The position numbers and the translations under genes were made by a program. From Chloroflexota bacterium (GTDB lineage: Bacteria > Chloroflexota > Limnocylindria > Limnocylindrales > CSP1-4), in assembly GCA_021812735.1 (NCBI GenBank), contig JAKAMV010000407.1:1-8299 (forward strand): a stretch of 8,299 bases of DNA, given 5' to 3'. Of this stretch, positions 1 through 5,935 are shown one piece after another; position 1 is the stretch's first letter; each line of letters opens with the position of its first letter. The notes under the pieces are model-generated. The model ran no database searches, was not told the origin of the DNA, and worked only from the letters and a program-made list of their open reading frames with translations.

Positions 1-1
1 C

Positions 2-994
2 GGGCGCCTCACCCTGGGGCCAGCACCGAACGTTCCGACCGCGCTCCGCTTCGTCGACCAGCCGATCGGCGGCGCGGCCGGCGCGCCGTGGCCCGTGCAG
101 CCGGTGGTGGCGGTACTGGACGCGCGCGGCCAGCGGGTGGCGACCGGGCCGGGGGCCACGCTCGCGGTGACGCTCAGCGCGAGCGCCGGTGCCGGGCCGA
201 CTGGGGCCACCTTGACGTGTGCGGGCGGCACGACCACGCTGGCGGTCGCCGGCTTGGCGCGCTTCATCGGTTGTTCGATCGGAGGAGCAGCCGGCGGGGT
301 CGTGCTGACCGCGTCCGCGTCCGGGCTGACGCCCGCGACGACGGGCGCGTTCGACGTGGTCGCGGCGGGCACCCCGGCTCCGACACTCACGCTCACCCCG
401 AGCGCTCGCACGATCACGTGGGCCTCTGGCGTCACGCTGGCGGTACAGCTGGACGTGCCGGCGGGCGGTCCGGCGGCCGATGGCCGGCAGGTCGACCTGC
501 AGGCGTCAGCCGACGCTCTCTCGTGGGAGACCATCGCGACCCTGACGACCGCGGGCGACGGACGGGCGGCCGCCATCTACCGCCCGGTCACGAACCTCTG
601 GTACCGGGCGATCCTGCGTCCCACGGCCGACCTCGCGGCCGCAGCTTCGCCGCCGGTGCGGGTCGTGGTGCGGCAGATCGCGCTGCTGCGGCCGACGAAC
701 AGCGGCGCGACAGCGGTGGTGGCACGCGGCACCACGGTGACGTTCAGCACCACGGTTCGCCCCTCGCGACCGGAGCTGCCGGTGCCGGTCGTCACGTACC
801 AGGTCTACCGTGCGGTGGCCGGCGGCTGGGCGCTCGCGGCGCAGGTGCGGGCCGCGACCAGCGCTTCGGGGGTGGCCACGCTGATCTGGCGCTTCTCGAC
901 CTCCGGTACCTGGTACGTGCGCGCGGCGGCGATCCCGACCCCACTCAACGCCAATAGCGTGTGGAGCCCGCCGGTGCGGTACGCCGTGCGCTGA
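2..994 (+). CDS. Ig-like repeat surface/secreted protein, C-terminal part (partial at left edge)
   Basis: The reading frame is open from the first bases of the window, so the start lies outside; 330 C-terminal residues are visible. Three beta-rich modules can be made out. Module one (about residues 13-120) opens with LRFVDQP and continues with VQPVVAVLDARGQRV, the pattern of bacterial Ig-like repeats in large exoproteins; Cys73 and Cys91 sit where such repeats often carry a disulfide. Module two (about 126-224) has TLTLTPSARTITWASGVTL and a closing AIYRPVTNLWYRAI. Module three (about 226-329) ends in SGTWYVRAAA and VWSPPVRYAVR. Composition is Ala/Thr/Val-rich with few Lys, typical of extracellular proteins. 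No LPXTG motif, transmembrane helix or charged tail ends the protein, so any anchor or catalytic domain must be upstream. An adhesin, cell-wall protein or the tail of a secreted enzyme are all possible; the specific function is unknown. Confidence 0.85.
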   Translation, partial: GRLTLGPAPNVPTALRFVDQPIGGAAGAPWPVQPVVAVLDARGQRVATGPGATLAVTLSASAGAGPTGATLTCAGGTTTLAVAGLARFIGCSIGGAAGGVVLTASASGLTPATTGAFDVVAAGTPAPTLTLTPSARTITWASGVTLAVQLDVPAGGPAADGRQVDLQASADALSWETIATLTTAGDGRAAAIYRPVTNLWYRAILRPTADLAAAASPPVRVVVRQIALLRPTNSGATAVVARGTTVTFSTTVRPSRPELPVPVVTYQVYRAVAGGWALAAQVRAATSASGVATLIWRFSTSGTWYVRAAAIPTPLNANSVWSPPVRYAVR

Positions 995-1044
995 CCGACG
1001 GTGGCCTGGGCCGCGTCGACGTGCCGTCGGCCGGGCACGTTCCG
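995..1044. terminator. Possible bidirectional terminator hairpins between convergent genes
   Basis: The 50-nt gap between two convergent stop codons holds two competing inverted repeats. ACGTGCC at 1019-1025 pairs with GGCACGT at 1034-1040 (7 bp, 8-nt loop), and CCGACGG at 995-1001 pairs with CCGTCGG at 1024-1030. Neither is followed by a T-run on either strand, so a classical intrinsic terminator is not proven; the position between convergent genes is the main argument. Confidence 0.35.
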
Positions 1045-2247
1045 TCAGGCGCGGCCGCGATGCAGCAGGCCGAACCGTCGTCGAGGCGCCTCTATGGCCT
1101 CGCCCGGCTGGACCGTCCCCGACACGATCGAGGCGAGACGCGCCAGCCGTTCTGCGGAGTCCGAGCGTGGGGCAGCGCGCAGGACCGGCACCCCCTCGTT
1201 CACGGCGCGGGCGAAGAGCAGGTCGTGGTGCGGCAACTCGAGGGCGACGCTGGTGCCGAGCGAGTCTTCGATGTCGGCCCGCCTGAGCGGCTCGTGGGCG
1301 AACAAGTGATTCACCACGTGCAGCGTCCGATCCGCCAGGCGGTGTTCGCCCAGCACCTGCTCCACCGAGACGAGCGCGCGCAATGACGGGATCTCCGGGA
1401 GCGTGACCAGCACGATGCGGTCCGCTGCCGCGAGCAGCGCCAGCGTGCGCGAGCCGAGCGTGGCCCCGGCGTCCGCGACCACGAACACGTACGTGGCGCG
1501 CAGCGCATGGATGGCGGCGGCCAGATCGTCCGCGCCGAGCCGGTCCGCCTCTTCCGGGTCGTCGGGCAGGAAGAAGACGTCGAGGACGTCCGCGTATCGT
1601 TCGGCGATCGCGCGCACCCCGTCCTCGGAGGGGTCGGCCAGCAGATCGGCGATCTGGTGCCGTGGCTTCAGGTCGAGGTGCGTGGGGACCTGCCCGAGCG
1701 GGACCGCGAGGTCGACCAAGGCCACCCGGCCGGGCTGCCGTTCCGCGAGGCCGAGGGCGACGTTCACGGCGATGGTCGTCGTCCCTACACCGCCTTTGGC
1801 GCCGAAGAACGCGACAACCTGGTGCTGCCGCGTCGTGACCGTGGGCTCCCGGGCTACCGGCGCGGCACCGCCGGAGTGGCGGTACCGCAGGGTCAGGGCA
1901 TCGACCCGGGCTTCGAGCTCCCGCGCGTCGAAGGGGCGGACGATCACGTCGTCGGCACCCGCCTCGAGGAGACGCACGCGTTCGTCCACGTCCTTCGTCT
2001 GGGCGAAACAGAGGATCGGCAGGGGAGCCAGCACCGGGTCGGCTCGCACGTCGCGGACGAGCGCTGCCGCGTCGTCGCCGTCGCCGGCGATGTCGATCAG
2101 GAGCACAGCGTGGCCGGCGGCCTGTTCGAGCCACGCCGCGCGGTCGGCCGCGACGGCGAGCGTGTGACCGGCGTGGCGCAGGATCCCCCCGATCCGGTCG
2201 GCCTCGGCCGGGTCGGCCTCGAGCAGCAGGATCGAGCTGGCGGGCAC
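1045..2247 (-). CDS. CpaE/TadZ-like protein: degenerate receiver domain plus MinD/ParA-type ATPase
   Basis: A 400-residue protein. Residues 4-120 form a CheY-like receiver fold: acidic residues E10 and D12, a phosphoacceptor-like D52, and the LEAGADDVIVRPF segment at 95-106. The conserved Thr/Ser position appears to be A82 and the conserved Lys is R104, so phosphorylation signalling is probably lost, as in many CpaE receivers. Residues 143-375 are a SIMIBI P-loop ATPase: deviant Walker A at 149-158 (GAKGGVGTTT, signature K151), D179 in the following strand, and Walker B-like VVADAG at 257-261. In this family such proteins locate Tad/type IVc pilus machinery at the membrane or pole; no other tad gene is visible here, so the pilus role is inference. 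The GTG start at 2247 is chosen because GGAGG lies 5 nt upstream and the receiver fold begins immediately after it. An upstream in-frame ATG at 2382 would run through the divergent promoters. A ParA/MinD regulator of another process is an alternative. Confidence 0.85.
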   Translation of the reverse strand: MPASSILLLEADPAEADRIGGILRHAGHTLAVAADRAAWLEQAAGHAVLLIDIAGDGDDAAALVRDVRADPVLAPLPILCFAQTKDVDERVRLLEAGADDVIVRPFDARELEARVDALTLRYRHSGGAAPVAREPTVTTRQHQVVAFFGAKGGVGTTTIAVNVALGLAERQPGRVALVDLAVPLGQVPTHLDLKPRHQIADLLADPSEDGVRAIAERYADVLDVFFLPDDPEEADRLGADDLAAAIHALRATYVFVVADAGATLGSRTLALLAAADRIVLVTLPEIPSLRALVSVEQVLGEHRLADRTLHVVNHLFAHEPLRRADIEDSLGTSVALELPHHDLLFARAVNEGVPVLRAAPRSDSAERLARLASIVSGTVQPGEAIEAPRRRFGLLHRGRA

Positions 2248-2252
2248 GGTCA

Positions 2253-2257
2253 CCTCC
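2253..2257 (-). promoter_or_regulatory. Ribosome binding site of the CpaE-like gene
   Basis: GGAGG on the minus strand, separated by 5 nt (TGACC) from GTG at 2247-2245. It fixes the start at 2247 rather than the farther upstream ATG at 2382. Confidence 0.75.
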
Positions 2258-2282
2258 GGGGCGGGTGTGGACAGTACGCACC

Positions 2283-2291
2283 AGTCTAGCA
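2283..2291 (-). promoter_or_regulatory. Extended -10 promoter element for the CpaE-like gene
   Basis: On the minus strand the bases read TGC-TAGACT, an extended -10 (TGn plus TAnnnT). Transcription would begin near 2276, giving a leader of about 29 nt with the GGAGG site inside it. No convincing -35 hexamer is visible, which is usual for extended -10 promoters. Confidence 0.45.
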
Positions 2292-2301
2292 GCGGCCCTG
2301 G

Positions 2302-2310
2302 TGCTATACT
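2302..2310 (+). promoter_or_regulatory. Extended -10 promoter element for the rpsF-ssb-rpsR operon
   Basis: TGC-TATACT matches an extended -10 with five of six consensus bases in the hexamer. Transcription would start near 2317, leaving a leader of about 86 nt before rpsF. No good -35 is seen at 16-18 nt; a TGGACA at 2268-2273 is too far upstream. The same TATACT hexamer recurs before the aminotransferase gene at 4796-4801. Confidence 0.55.
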
Positions 2311-2316
2311 CCGCCG

Positions 2317-2402
2317 GTCCTTTCGGCTTCGCCGGCCGATCATGCCCTCGTGGCTACCGATCCCGAGCGGGGCGTATCCCACAGGAAGGAGAATCCTGGC
2401 GC
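2317..2402 (+). promoter_or_regulatory. rpsF 5' leader with ribosome binding site; possible autoregulatory region
   Basis: About 86 nt lie between the predicted transcription start and the rpsF ATG. They include a small hairpin (TCGGC at 2323-2327 with GCCGA at 2335-2339, 7-nt loop) and the Shine-Dalgarno AAGGAG at 2386-2391, 11 nt before the ATG. In many bacteria the S6:S18 complex represses its own mRNA by binding an rpsF leader structure; whether this leader carries that motif cannot be decided by eye. Confidence 0.35.
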
Positions 2403-2801
2403 ATGCGCCGTTACGAACTCATGCTCGTCGTCCGGCCGGACCTGGCCGACGACCGTGTCCAGGCGACGCTGGACCGTATCACGCGCTCGATCAGCGCGGC
2501 CGAGGGCCAGTTGGTCAAGGTGAGCCCCTGGGGCCGCCGTCGGCTGGCCTACCAGATCGGCCAGTTCCGCGAAGGGTCGTACTACCTCGTGCTCTTCGAC
2601 GCCCCGCCGGCCGCTGTCGAGGAGATCGAGCGCGGCCTCCGCATCACCGAGGAGCTGCTGCGCTACCTGGTCACCCGCGTCGAGCGACCCGCGGCGCGCC
2701 GCCCTGAGATCGAGGTCGCGCCGCCCGAGGAGGAGGAAGAGCCGGAGGGCGAGTTCATCGACGAGTCGGAGACCGAGGCGGCACCGGCCGCCATCGAGTA
2801 G
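2403..2801 (+). CDS. rpsF: 30S ribosomal protein S6
   Basis: A 132-residue S6 that pairs with S18 on the platform of the small subunit, contacting the central domain of 16S rRNA. The N-terminus MRRYELMLVVRPDL is the canonical S6 opening, followed by the second strand VSPWGRRRLAYQI (residues 40-52) and the strand SYYLVLFDA (59-67). The core ends near residue 98 (LVTRVERPA). Residues 101-132 form an acidic tail with a run of five Glu at 109-113, longer than the core family needs. The ATG at 2403 is chosen because it gives the family N-terminus and has AAGGAG upstream; longer in-frame starts run into the promoter. It is the first gene of an operon with ssb (30 nt gap) and rpsR, a widely conserved order. 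Identification is secure. Confidence 0.97.
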   Translation: MRRYELMLVVRPDLADDRVQATLDRITRSISAAEGQLVKVSPWGRRRLAYQIGQFREGSYYLVLFDAPPAAVEEIERGLRITEELLRYLVTRVERPAARRPEIEVAPPEEEEEPEGEFIDESETEAAPAAIE

Positions 2802-2831
2802 CGCCGCCGGGCCGCGAGCGGGAGGGCCGCC

Positions 2832-3278
2832 ATGTCGCTCAACAAGTGCATGATCATCGGCAACCTCGGGCGCGACCCCGAGATGCGCTATACGCCCAAC
2901 GGTCAGGCCGTGACCCAGTTCACGGTGGCGGTGAACCGGAACTTCAAGGCCGCGAACGGTGACTGGCAGGAGGAGACGGAATGGTTCCGCGTGGTGGCTT
3001 GGGGGCCGCTCGCGGAGCGCACCGCGGAGTACCTGCGCAAGGGCCGCAAGGTCTACGTGGAGGGCCGGCTCCAGACTCGCCAGTGGGAGGACCGCGAGGG
3101 TCAGAAGCGGTACACCACCGAGCTGGTCGCGCAGACCGTGACGCCGCTCGACGCGCGTCCGCGCGAGGAGGGCGAAGCCGCTGAACCCGCGGCGGCCCGC
3201 CCCGCGCGTCGTGAGCCGGCCGCGGCCGGCGAGACCAGCGACGAACCATACACCGACCTCGACGACCTGCCGTTCTGA
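2832..3278 (+). CDS. ssb: Single-stranded DNA-binding protein
   Basis: A 148-residue bacterial SSB that coats single-stranded DNA as a tetramer during replication, repair and recombination. Residues 1-109 are the OB-fold: MSLNKCMIIGNLGRDPEMRY opens it, FTVAVNR (31-37) and EWFRVVAWG (50-58) are core strands, and KGRKVYVEGRLQTRQW (70-85) is the typical central segment. A low-complexity Pro/Ala/Glu/Arg linker follows (about 110-135), ending in the acidic tip DLDDLPF, which recruits partner proteins in this family. GGAGGG at 2821-2826 lies 5 nt before the ATG. It sits between rpsF and rpsR, the usual operon position, so its expression is probably tied to that of the ribosomal proteins. Confidence 0.97.
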   Translation: MSLNKCMIIGNLGRDPEMRYTPNGQAVTQFTVAVNRNFKAANGDWQEETEWFRVVAWGPLAERTAEYLRKGRKVYVEGRLQTRQWEDREGQKRYTTELVAQTVTPLDARPREEGEAAEPAAARPARREPAAAGETSDEPYTDLDDLPF

Positions 3279-3294
3279 GTGCCCAGGCGCCGGC

Positions 3295-3316
3295 ATCGGA
3301 ACTGACGTCAGCCGAT
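3295..3316 (+). repeat. Inverted repeat in the ssb-rpsR intergenic spacer
   Basis: The 59-nt spacer holds a perfect 10-bp palindrome CTGACGTCAG (3302-3311), flanked by ATCGG (3295-3299) and CCGAT (3312-3316), which extend the pairing across a two-base AA bulge. As RNA it can fold into a hairpin that ends 6 nt before the rpsR Shine-Dalgarno-like AGAGGA (3323-3328). It could tune rpsR translation, serve as an mRNA processing site or act as a DNA operator; no T-run argues against a terminator. Confidence 0.45.
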
Positions 3317-3337
3317 CACACGAGAGGATCCTGAACT

Positions 3338-3604
3338 GTGCCGCCTGCCAAGTCGAAGAAGCGAGACGACTACTACCGCGATCGCCGCCGGCGCAAGGTC
3401 TGCGCGTTCTGCGCCGACAAAGCGTCGATGATCGACTACAAAGAGGTCAACCGCCTGCGCCGCTACCTGTCGGAGCGGGCCAAGATCGAGCCGCGTCGCA
3501 AGACCGGCACGTGCGCCGCACATCAGCGCCAGCTGTCGGTGGCACTGAAGCGCGCCCGGCACGTCGCCCTGCTGCCGTACGCTCCCCAGCACCTGCGCCC
3601 CTGA
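3338..3604 (+). CDS. rpsR: 30S ribosomal protein S18 (zinc-binding C+ form)
   Basis: An 88-residue S18, partner of S6 on the small-subunit platform. The basic N-terminus is followed by CAFC (Cys22, Cys25), the family segment [19 protein letters not shown] (32-50), [11 protein letters not shown] (56-66) and the closing [11 protein letters not shown] (71-81). Cys22, Cys25, Cys59 and His62 form a complete potential zinc site, so this is the C+ type rather than the cysteine-depleted type found in E. coli. The start is GTG at 3338, with AGAGGA 9 nt upstream; no better start exists in the 59-nt spacer after ssb. The gene that normally follows, rplI (L9), is absent. Confidence 0.97.
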   Translation: MPPAKSKKRDDYYRDRRRRKVCAFCADKASMIDYKEVNRLRRYLSERAKIEPRRKTGTCAAHQRQLSVALKRARHVALLPYAPQHLRP

Positions 3605-3611
3605 CGCCCAC

Positions 3612-3695
3612 GGTGCCAGGGGCCGCGGCGCCTGAGCCCAGCGGCGCGTCCGCGCCCGCAGGACTGGTGGTCGTGACGGCCCTCCGGCCGACCAC
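3612..3695 (+). terminator. GC-rich hairpins after rpsR, likely operon terminator region
   Basis: The 111-nt gap between rpsR and the exchanger gene contains several inverted repeats: GGTGCC (3612-3617) with GGCGCC (3627-3632, one G-T pair), GGCGC (3643-3647) with GCGCC (3652-3656), and the longest, GTGGTCG (3667-3673) with CGACCAC (3689-3695, 15-nt loop). None has a downstream T-run, so attenuation or partial read-through into the exchanger gene is as likely as full termination. Confidence 0.35.
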
Positions 3696-3715
3696 GCGAT
3701 AGGGCGGGCGTGCCC

Positions 3716-4768
3716 ATGGACGTCATACTGCTGGTCGCGGCGCTCGCCGTGATCCTGCTCGGCGCCGAGCTCTTCACGAACGGCGTCGAATGGATGGGCC
3801 ACCGGCTCGACCTCGCCGAGGGCGCGGTGGGCAGCGTGCTCGCCGCGGTCGGCACGGCGATGCCGGAGACCATGATCCCGCTCGTGGCGATCGTGCTGGG
3901 CGCGCAGACCGGTCACCCGCACGAGGCCGGGATCGGTGTCGGCGCGATCCTGGGGGCCCCCTTCATGCTCTCCACCCTGGCCATGCTGGTGACCGGCATC
4001 GCGGTGCTGTTGCGGGCTCGGGCGCGCGGGGGCGATGACGGTCTGCTGGTGGATCCGGTCGTGATCGGCCGGGACGTGCGGCACTTCGCGCTTGCGTACG
4101 CGCTGGCGATCGGAGCCGCGTTCCTGCCGAGCTCACTCGCCTCCGGCAAGCTGCTGGTCGCCGCGTTCCTGCTCGGCATGTACGTCTGGTACGTGCGCGC
4201 GCATCTGGGCGCCGCACGCTCGGAGGAGGCAGGCGAGGGACTGCGCCCGCTGCGGTTCCGCCACCTGGATCAGGGGCGCGGCGAGCGTCCACCGCGTCTG
4301 CGGCTGATCAGCCTGCAGGTAGCGGCTGCGCTCTGCGCCATCGTCGGTGGCGCCGTCATCTTGGTGGACGCGGTCAGTCAGCTCGCCTCGACCGTCGGTG
4401 TGGACCCCACGATCGTGACCCTTGTGATCGCCCCGATCGCCACCGAGCTGCCCGAGAAATTCAACAGCGTGATCTGGATCCGCCAAGGGAAGGACACACT
4501 CTCGATGGGCAACATCACCGGGGCGATGGTCTTCCAGAGCTGCATCCCGACGGTGGTGGCGTTGGTGCTCGCCGCCGACGCCTGGACCGTGACGCCGACG
4601 TCGCTGCTCAGCTTCGCGTCAGCCGGGATCGCCTTCGCCTCGACGGCGGCGATCTTCCTGCCCATGCTGCGGCGGGATCGCCTGACCGGGCGCGGGTTGC
4701 TGGCGGGCGGCGCCTTCTACGCGCTCTACCTCGCGCTCGTCGGCGGTTCGCTCGCCGGCCTCGTCTGA
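3716..4768 (+). CDS. CaCA-superfamily sodium/calcium exchanger-like membrane protein
   Basis: A 350-residue inner-membrane protein with about ten hydrophobic segments arranged as two halves (1-162 and 198-348) joined by a charged loop at 163-197. Each half carries an alpha-repeat. The first has GAELF (16-20) and GTAMPE (46-51), the second has IATELPEKFNSV (241-252) and GNITGAMVFQS (265-275). E51 and E247 fit the essential glutamates of Na+/Ca2+ and related H+/cation exchangers. The repeats are not symmetrical: the segment after the first (GAILGAP, 76-82) lacks the Asn/Ser found in the usual GNxxGSN motif, and the second keeps only GN. The exchanged ion is therefore uncertain. ATG at 3716 is preferred over GTG at 3710 because the weak GGGCGGG lies only a couple of bases before the GTG. 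No own promoter is obvious; it may be read from the rpsF operon. Confidence 0.85.
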   Translation: MDVILLVAALAVILLGAELFTNGVEWMGHRLDLAEGAVGSVLAAVGTAMPETMIPLVAIVLGAQTGHPHEAGIGVGAILGAPFMLSTLAMLVTGIAVLLRARARGGDDGLLVDPVVIGRDVRHFALAYALAIGAAFLPSSLASGKLLVAAFLLGMYVWYVRAHLGAARSEEAGEGLRPLRFRHLDQGRGERPPRLRLISLQVAAALCAIVGGAVILVDAVSQLASTVGVDPTIVTLVIAPIATELPEKFNSVIWIRQGKDTLSMGNITGAMVFQSCIPTVVALVLAADAWTVTPTSLLSFASAGIAFASTAAIFLPMLRRDRLTGRGLLAGGAFYALYLALVGGSLAGLV

Positions 4769-4789
4769 CGCGGGTGCGCGGGTGGGAGC

Positions 4790-4807
4790 GCGGCGTATAC
4801 TCGCCGC
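4790..4807 (+). promoter_or_regulatory. Palindromic -10 promoter of a leaderless ilvE-like gene
   Basis: TATACT (4796-4801) is a near-consensus -10 box with its last base 6 nt before the ATG at 4808, so transcription would start at or next to the start codon. No Shine-Dalgarno is placed usefully; the only GGGAG is about 20 nt upstream. The box is framed by a perfect inverted repeat, GCGGCG (4790-4795) and CGCCGC (4802-4807), which could be an operator covering the -10 and start site. No clear -35 is visible. Confidence 0.55.
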
Positions 4808-5782
4808 ATGTTGACCGAAGACGTTTCCCGCACCTCCTCATCGCCTTCGGACGCGCAGCCGGGCGTGCCCGCCTCCATCTGCTATCTGAACGGCGCATTC
4901 ATCCCGCTTGCCGACGCCAACGTCAACATCATGACCCACGCCTTCATGTACGGGACGGCGGTGTTCGAAGGGATCCGGGCGTACTGGAACCCCGACGAGG
5001 GGCAGCTCTACGCGCTGCGCCTGACCGACCACTTCCGACGCATGGCCGACTCCTGCCGGATCCTCTTCATGGATCCGCCGGGGCCGGTCGACGAGCTGGT
5101 CGCCCTGACGGTCGACCTGCTGCGGCGCAATGGCTTCCGCGAGGACGCCTATGTCCGACCGTCTGTCTACAAGTCGACCCGGGCGATCGGGGTGCGGCTG
5201 CACAACCTGGACCAGGGCTTCTACATCCTGGCGATCCCGTTCGGTGACTACATCGACACCACGCACGGCATCCGCACGCAGACCGTCTCGTGGCGGCGTG
5301 TCAGCGATCAGTCGCTCCCGGCCCGGGCGAAGATCGTCGGCGCGTACGTGAACTCCGCGTTTGCCAAGACCGAGGCGCAGCTGGTGGGAGCCGATGAGGC
5401 GATCGTCCTGACCGCAGACGGGCATGTCTCGGAGGGCAGCGCTGAGAATCTCTTCATGGTGCGCCGTGGGGAGCTCGTCACGCCCCCCGTCACCGATGAC
5501 ATCCTCGAGGGGATCACCCGAGCCGGGATCATCGAGCTCGCGGAGCGCGAGCTCGGCCTGCGGGTCGTGGAGCGGCAGATCGATCGCACCGAGTTGTACG
5601 TGGCGGACGAGCTCTTCCTGTGCGGCACCGGGGCACAGGTCTCGCCCGTCACGGAAGTCGATCACCACCTGATCGGCGAGGGAGAGATCGGGCCGATCAC
5701 ACGGCGGCTCGAAGACGCCTACTTCGACGCGGTACGCGGACGGCTCCCGGCCTACCGCCATTGGCTCACACCGATCTACTAG
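4808..5782 (+). CDS. ilvE: Branched-chain amino acid aminotransferase, class IV (PLP-dependent)
   Basis: A 324-residue fold-type IV aminotransferase that interconverts Leu, Ile and Val with their 2-oxo acids using 2-oxoglutarate/glutamate, in the cytosol. Visible family marks: ICYLNGAFIPLADANVNI (24-41), YGTAVFEGIRAY (48-59), the RMADSCRIL segment (78-86), the PLP-binding Lys175 in RAKIVGAYVNS, VSEGSAENLF (207-216) containing Glu209, the EGITR phosphate-cup segment (234-238) and CGTGAQVSPV (272-281). Length fits the bacterial IlvE family, with about 22 extra N-terminal Ser/Pro-rich residues. ATG 4808 is kept because the -10 box predicts a leaderless mRNA; no later start has a ribosome binding site. 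D-amino acid aminotransferase or aminodeoxychorismate lyase share the fold, but the motifs and length favour IlvE. The TAG stop is in the same frame as the downstream glycosyltransferase. Confidence 0.92.
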   Translation: MLTEDVSRTSSSPSDAQPGVPASICYLNGAFIPLADANVNIMTHAFMYGTAVFEGIRAYWNPDEGQLYALRLTDHFRRMADSCRILFMDPPGPVDELVALTVDLLRRNGFREDAYVRPSVYKSTRAIGVRLHNLDQGFYILAIPFGDYIDTTHGIRTQTVSWRRVSDQSLPARAKIVGAYVNSAFAKTEAQLVGADEAIVLTADGHVSEGSAENLFMVRRGELVTPPVTDDILEGITRAGIIELAERELGLRVVERQIDRTELYVADELFLCGTGAQVSPVTEVDHHLIGEGEIGPITRRLEDAYFDAVRGRLPAYRHWLTPIY

Positions 5783-5794
5783 ACGCGAACCGCT

Positions 5795-5935
5795 CTGGAT
5801 AGACCGTCGGGGGTCGGGACGCCGCACTCCCGCTACCATCGCCTGCTCGAGATCCTCCCGGGAGCCGTCACCTGGCTCCTGATCCTCGCGCCGATCGCGC
5901 TCAGTTTCTGGTTCCCAGCGCTCGTCGCGTGGTTC
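5795..5935 (+). other. Probable N-terminal coding extension of the glycosyltransferase, no canonical start codon
   Basis: The glycosyltransferase frame is open back to 5783, directly after the aminotransferase TAG. Of the 44 codons from 5804 to 5935, 40 end in G or C, a strong coding signature here; the seven codons at 5783-5803 lose it (3 of 7). The translation reads RYHRLLEILPGAVTW and then a hydrophobic helix, resembling the first membrane segment of this kind of synthase. No ATG, GTG or TTG exists in this frame between 5783 and 5936. CTG at 5795 is the best-placed candidate (CTG at 5843 is another). No Shine-Dalgarno is visible. Confidence 0.55.

Noticed and set aside
88..957. A 289-codon plus-strand frame at the left end
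   Set aside because: It is Gly/Arg-rich low complexity in a different frame from the Ig-like protein, whose frame has sensible beta-strand patterning.
506..2281. A 591-codon minus-strand open frame across the exoprotein end and the CpaE-like gene
   Set aside because: The translation is an Arg/Gly/Pro-rich shadow in another frame of the CpaE-like gene; the alternative frame has the receiver and P-loop motifs.
2248..2382. Upstream ATG at 2382 as start of the CpaE-like protein
   Set aside because: The extra 45 residues cross both predicted promoters and have no domain content; GTG 2247 has a well-spaced GGAGG.
3605..3715. Small gene between rpsR and the exchanger
   Set aside because: No start with a ribosome binding site and no coding pattern; the stretch is dominated by GC inverted repeats.
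5780..5782. Aminotransferase-glycosyltransferase fusion through a recoded TAG
   Set aside because: The aminotransferase ends at a normal family length, the codons just after the TAG lose the coding bias, and no known recoding signal is visible. It is kept only as a low-probability alternative for the missing start codon.
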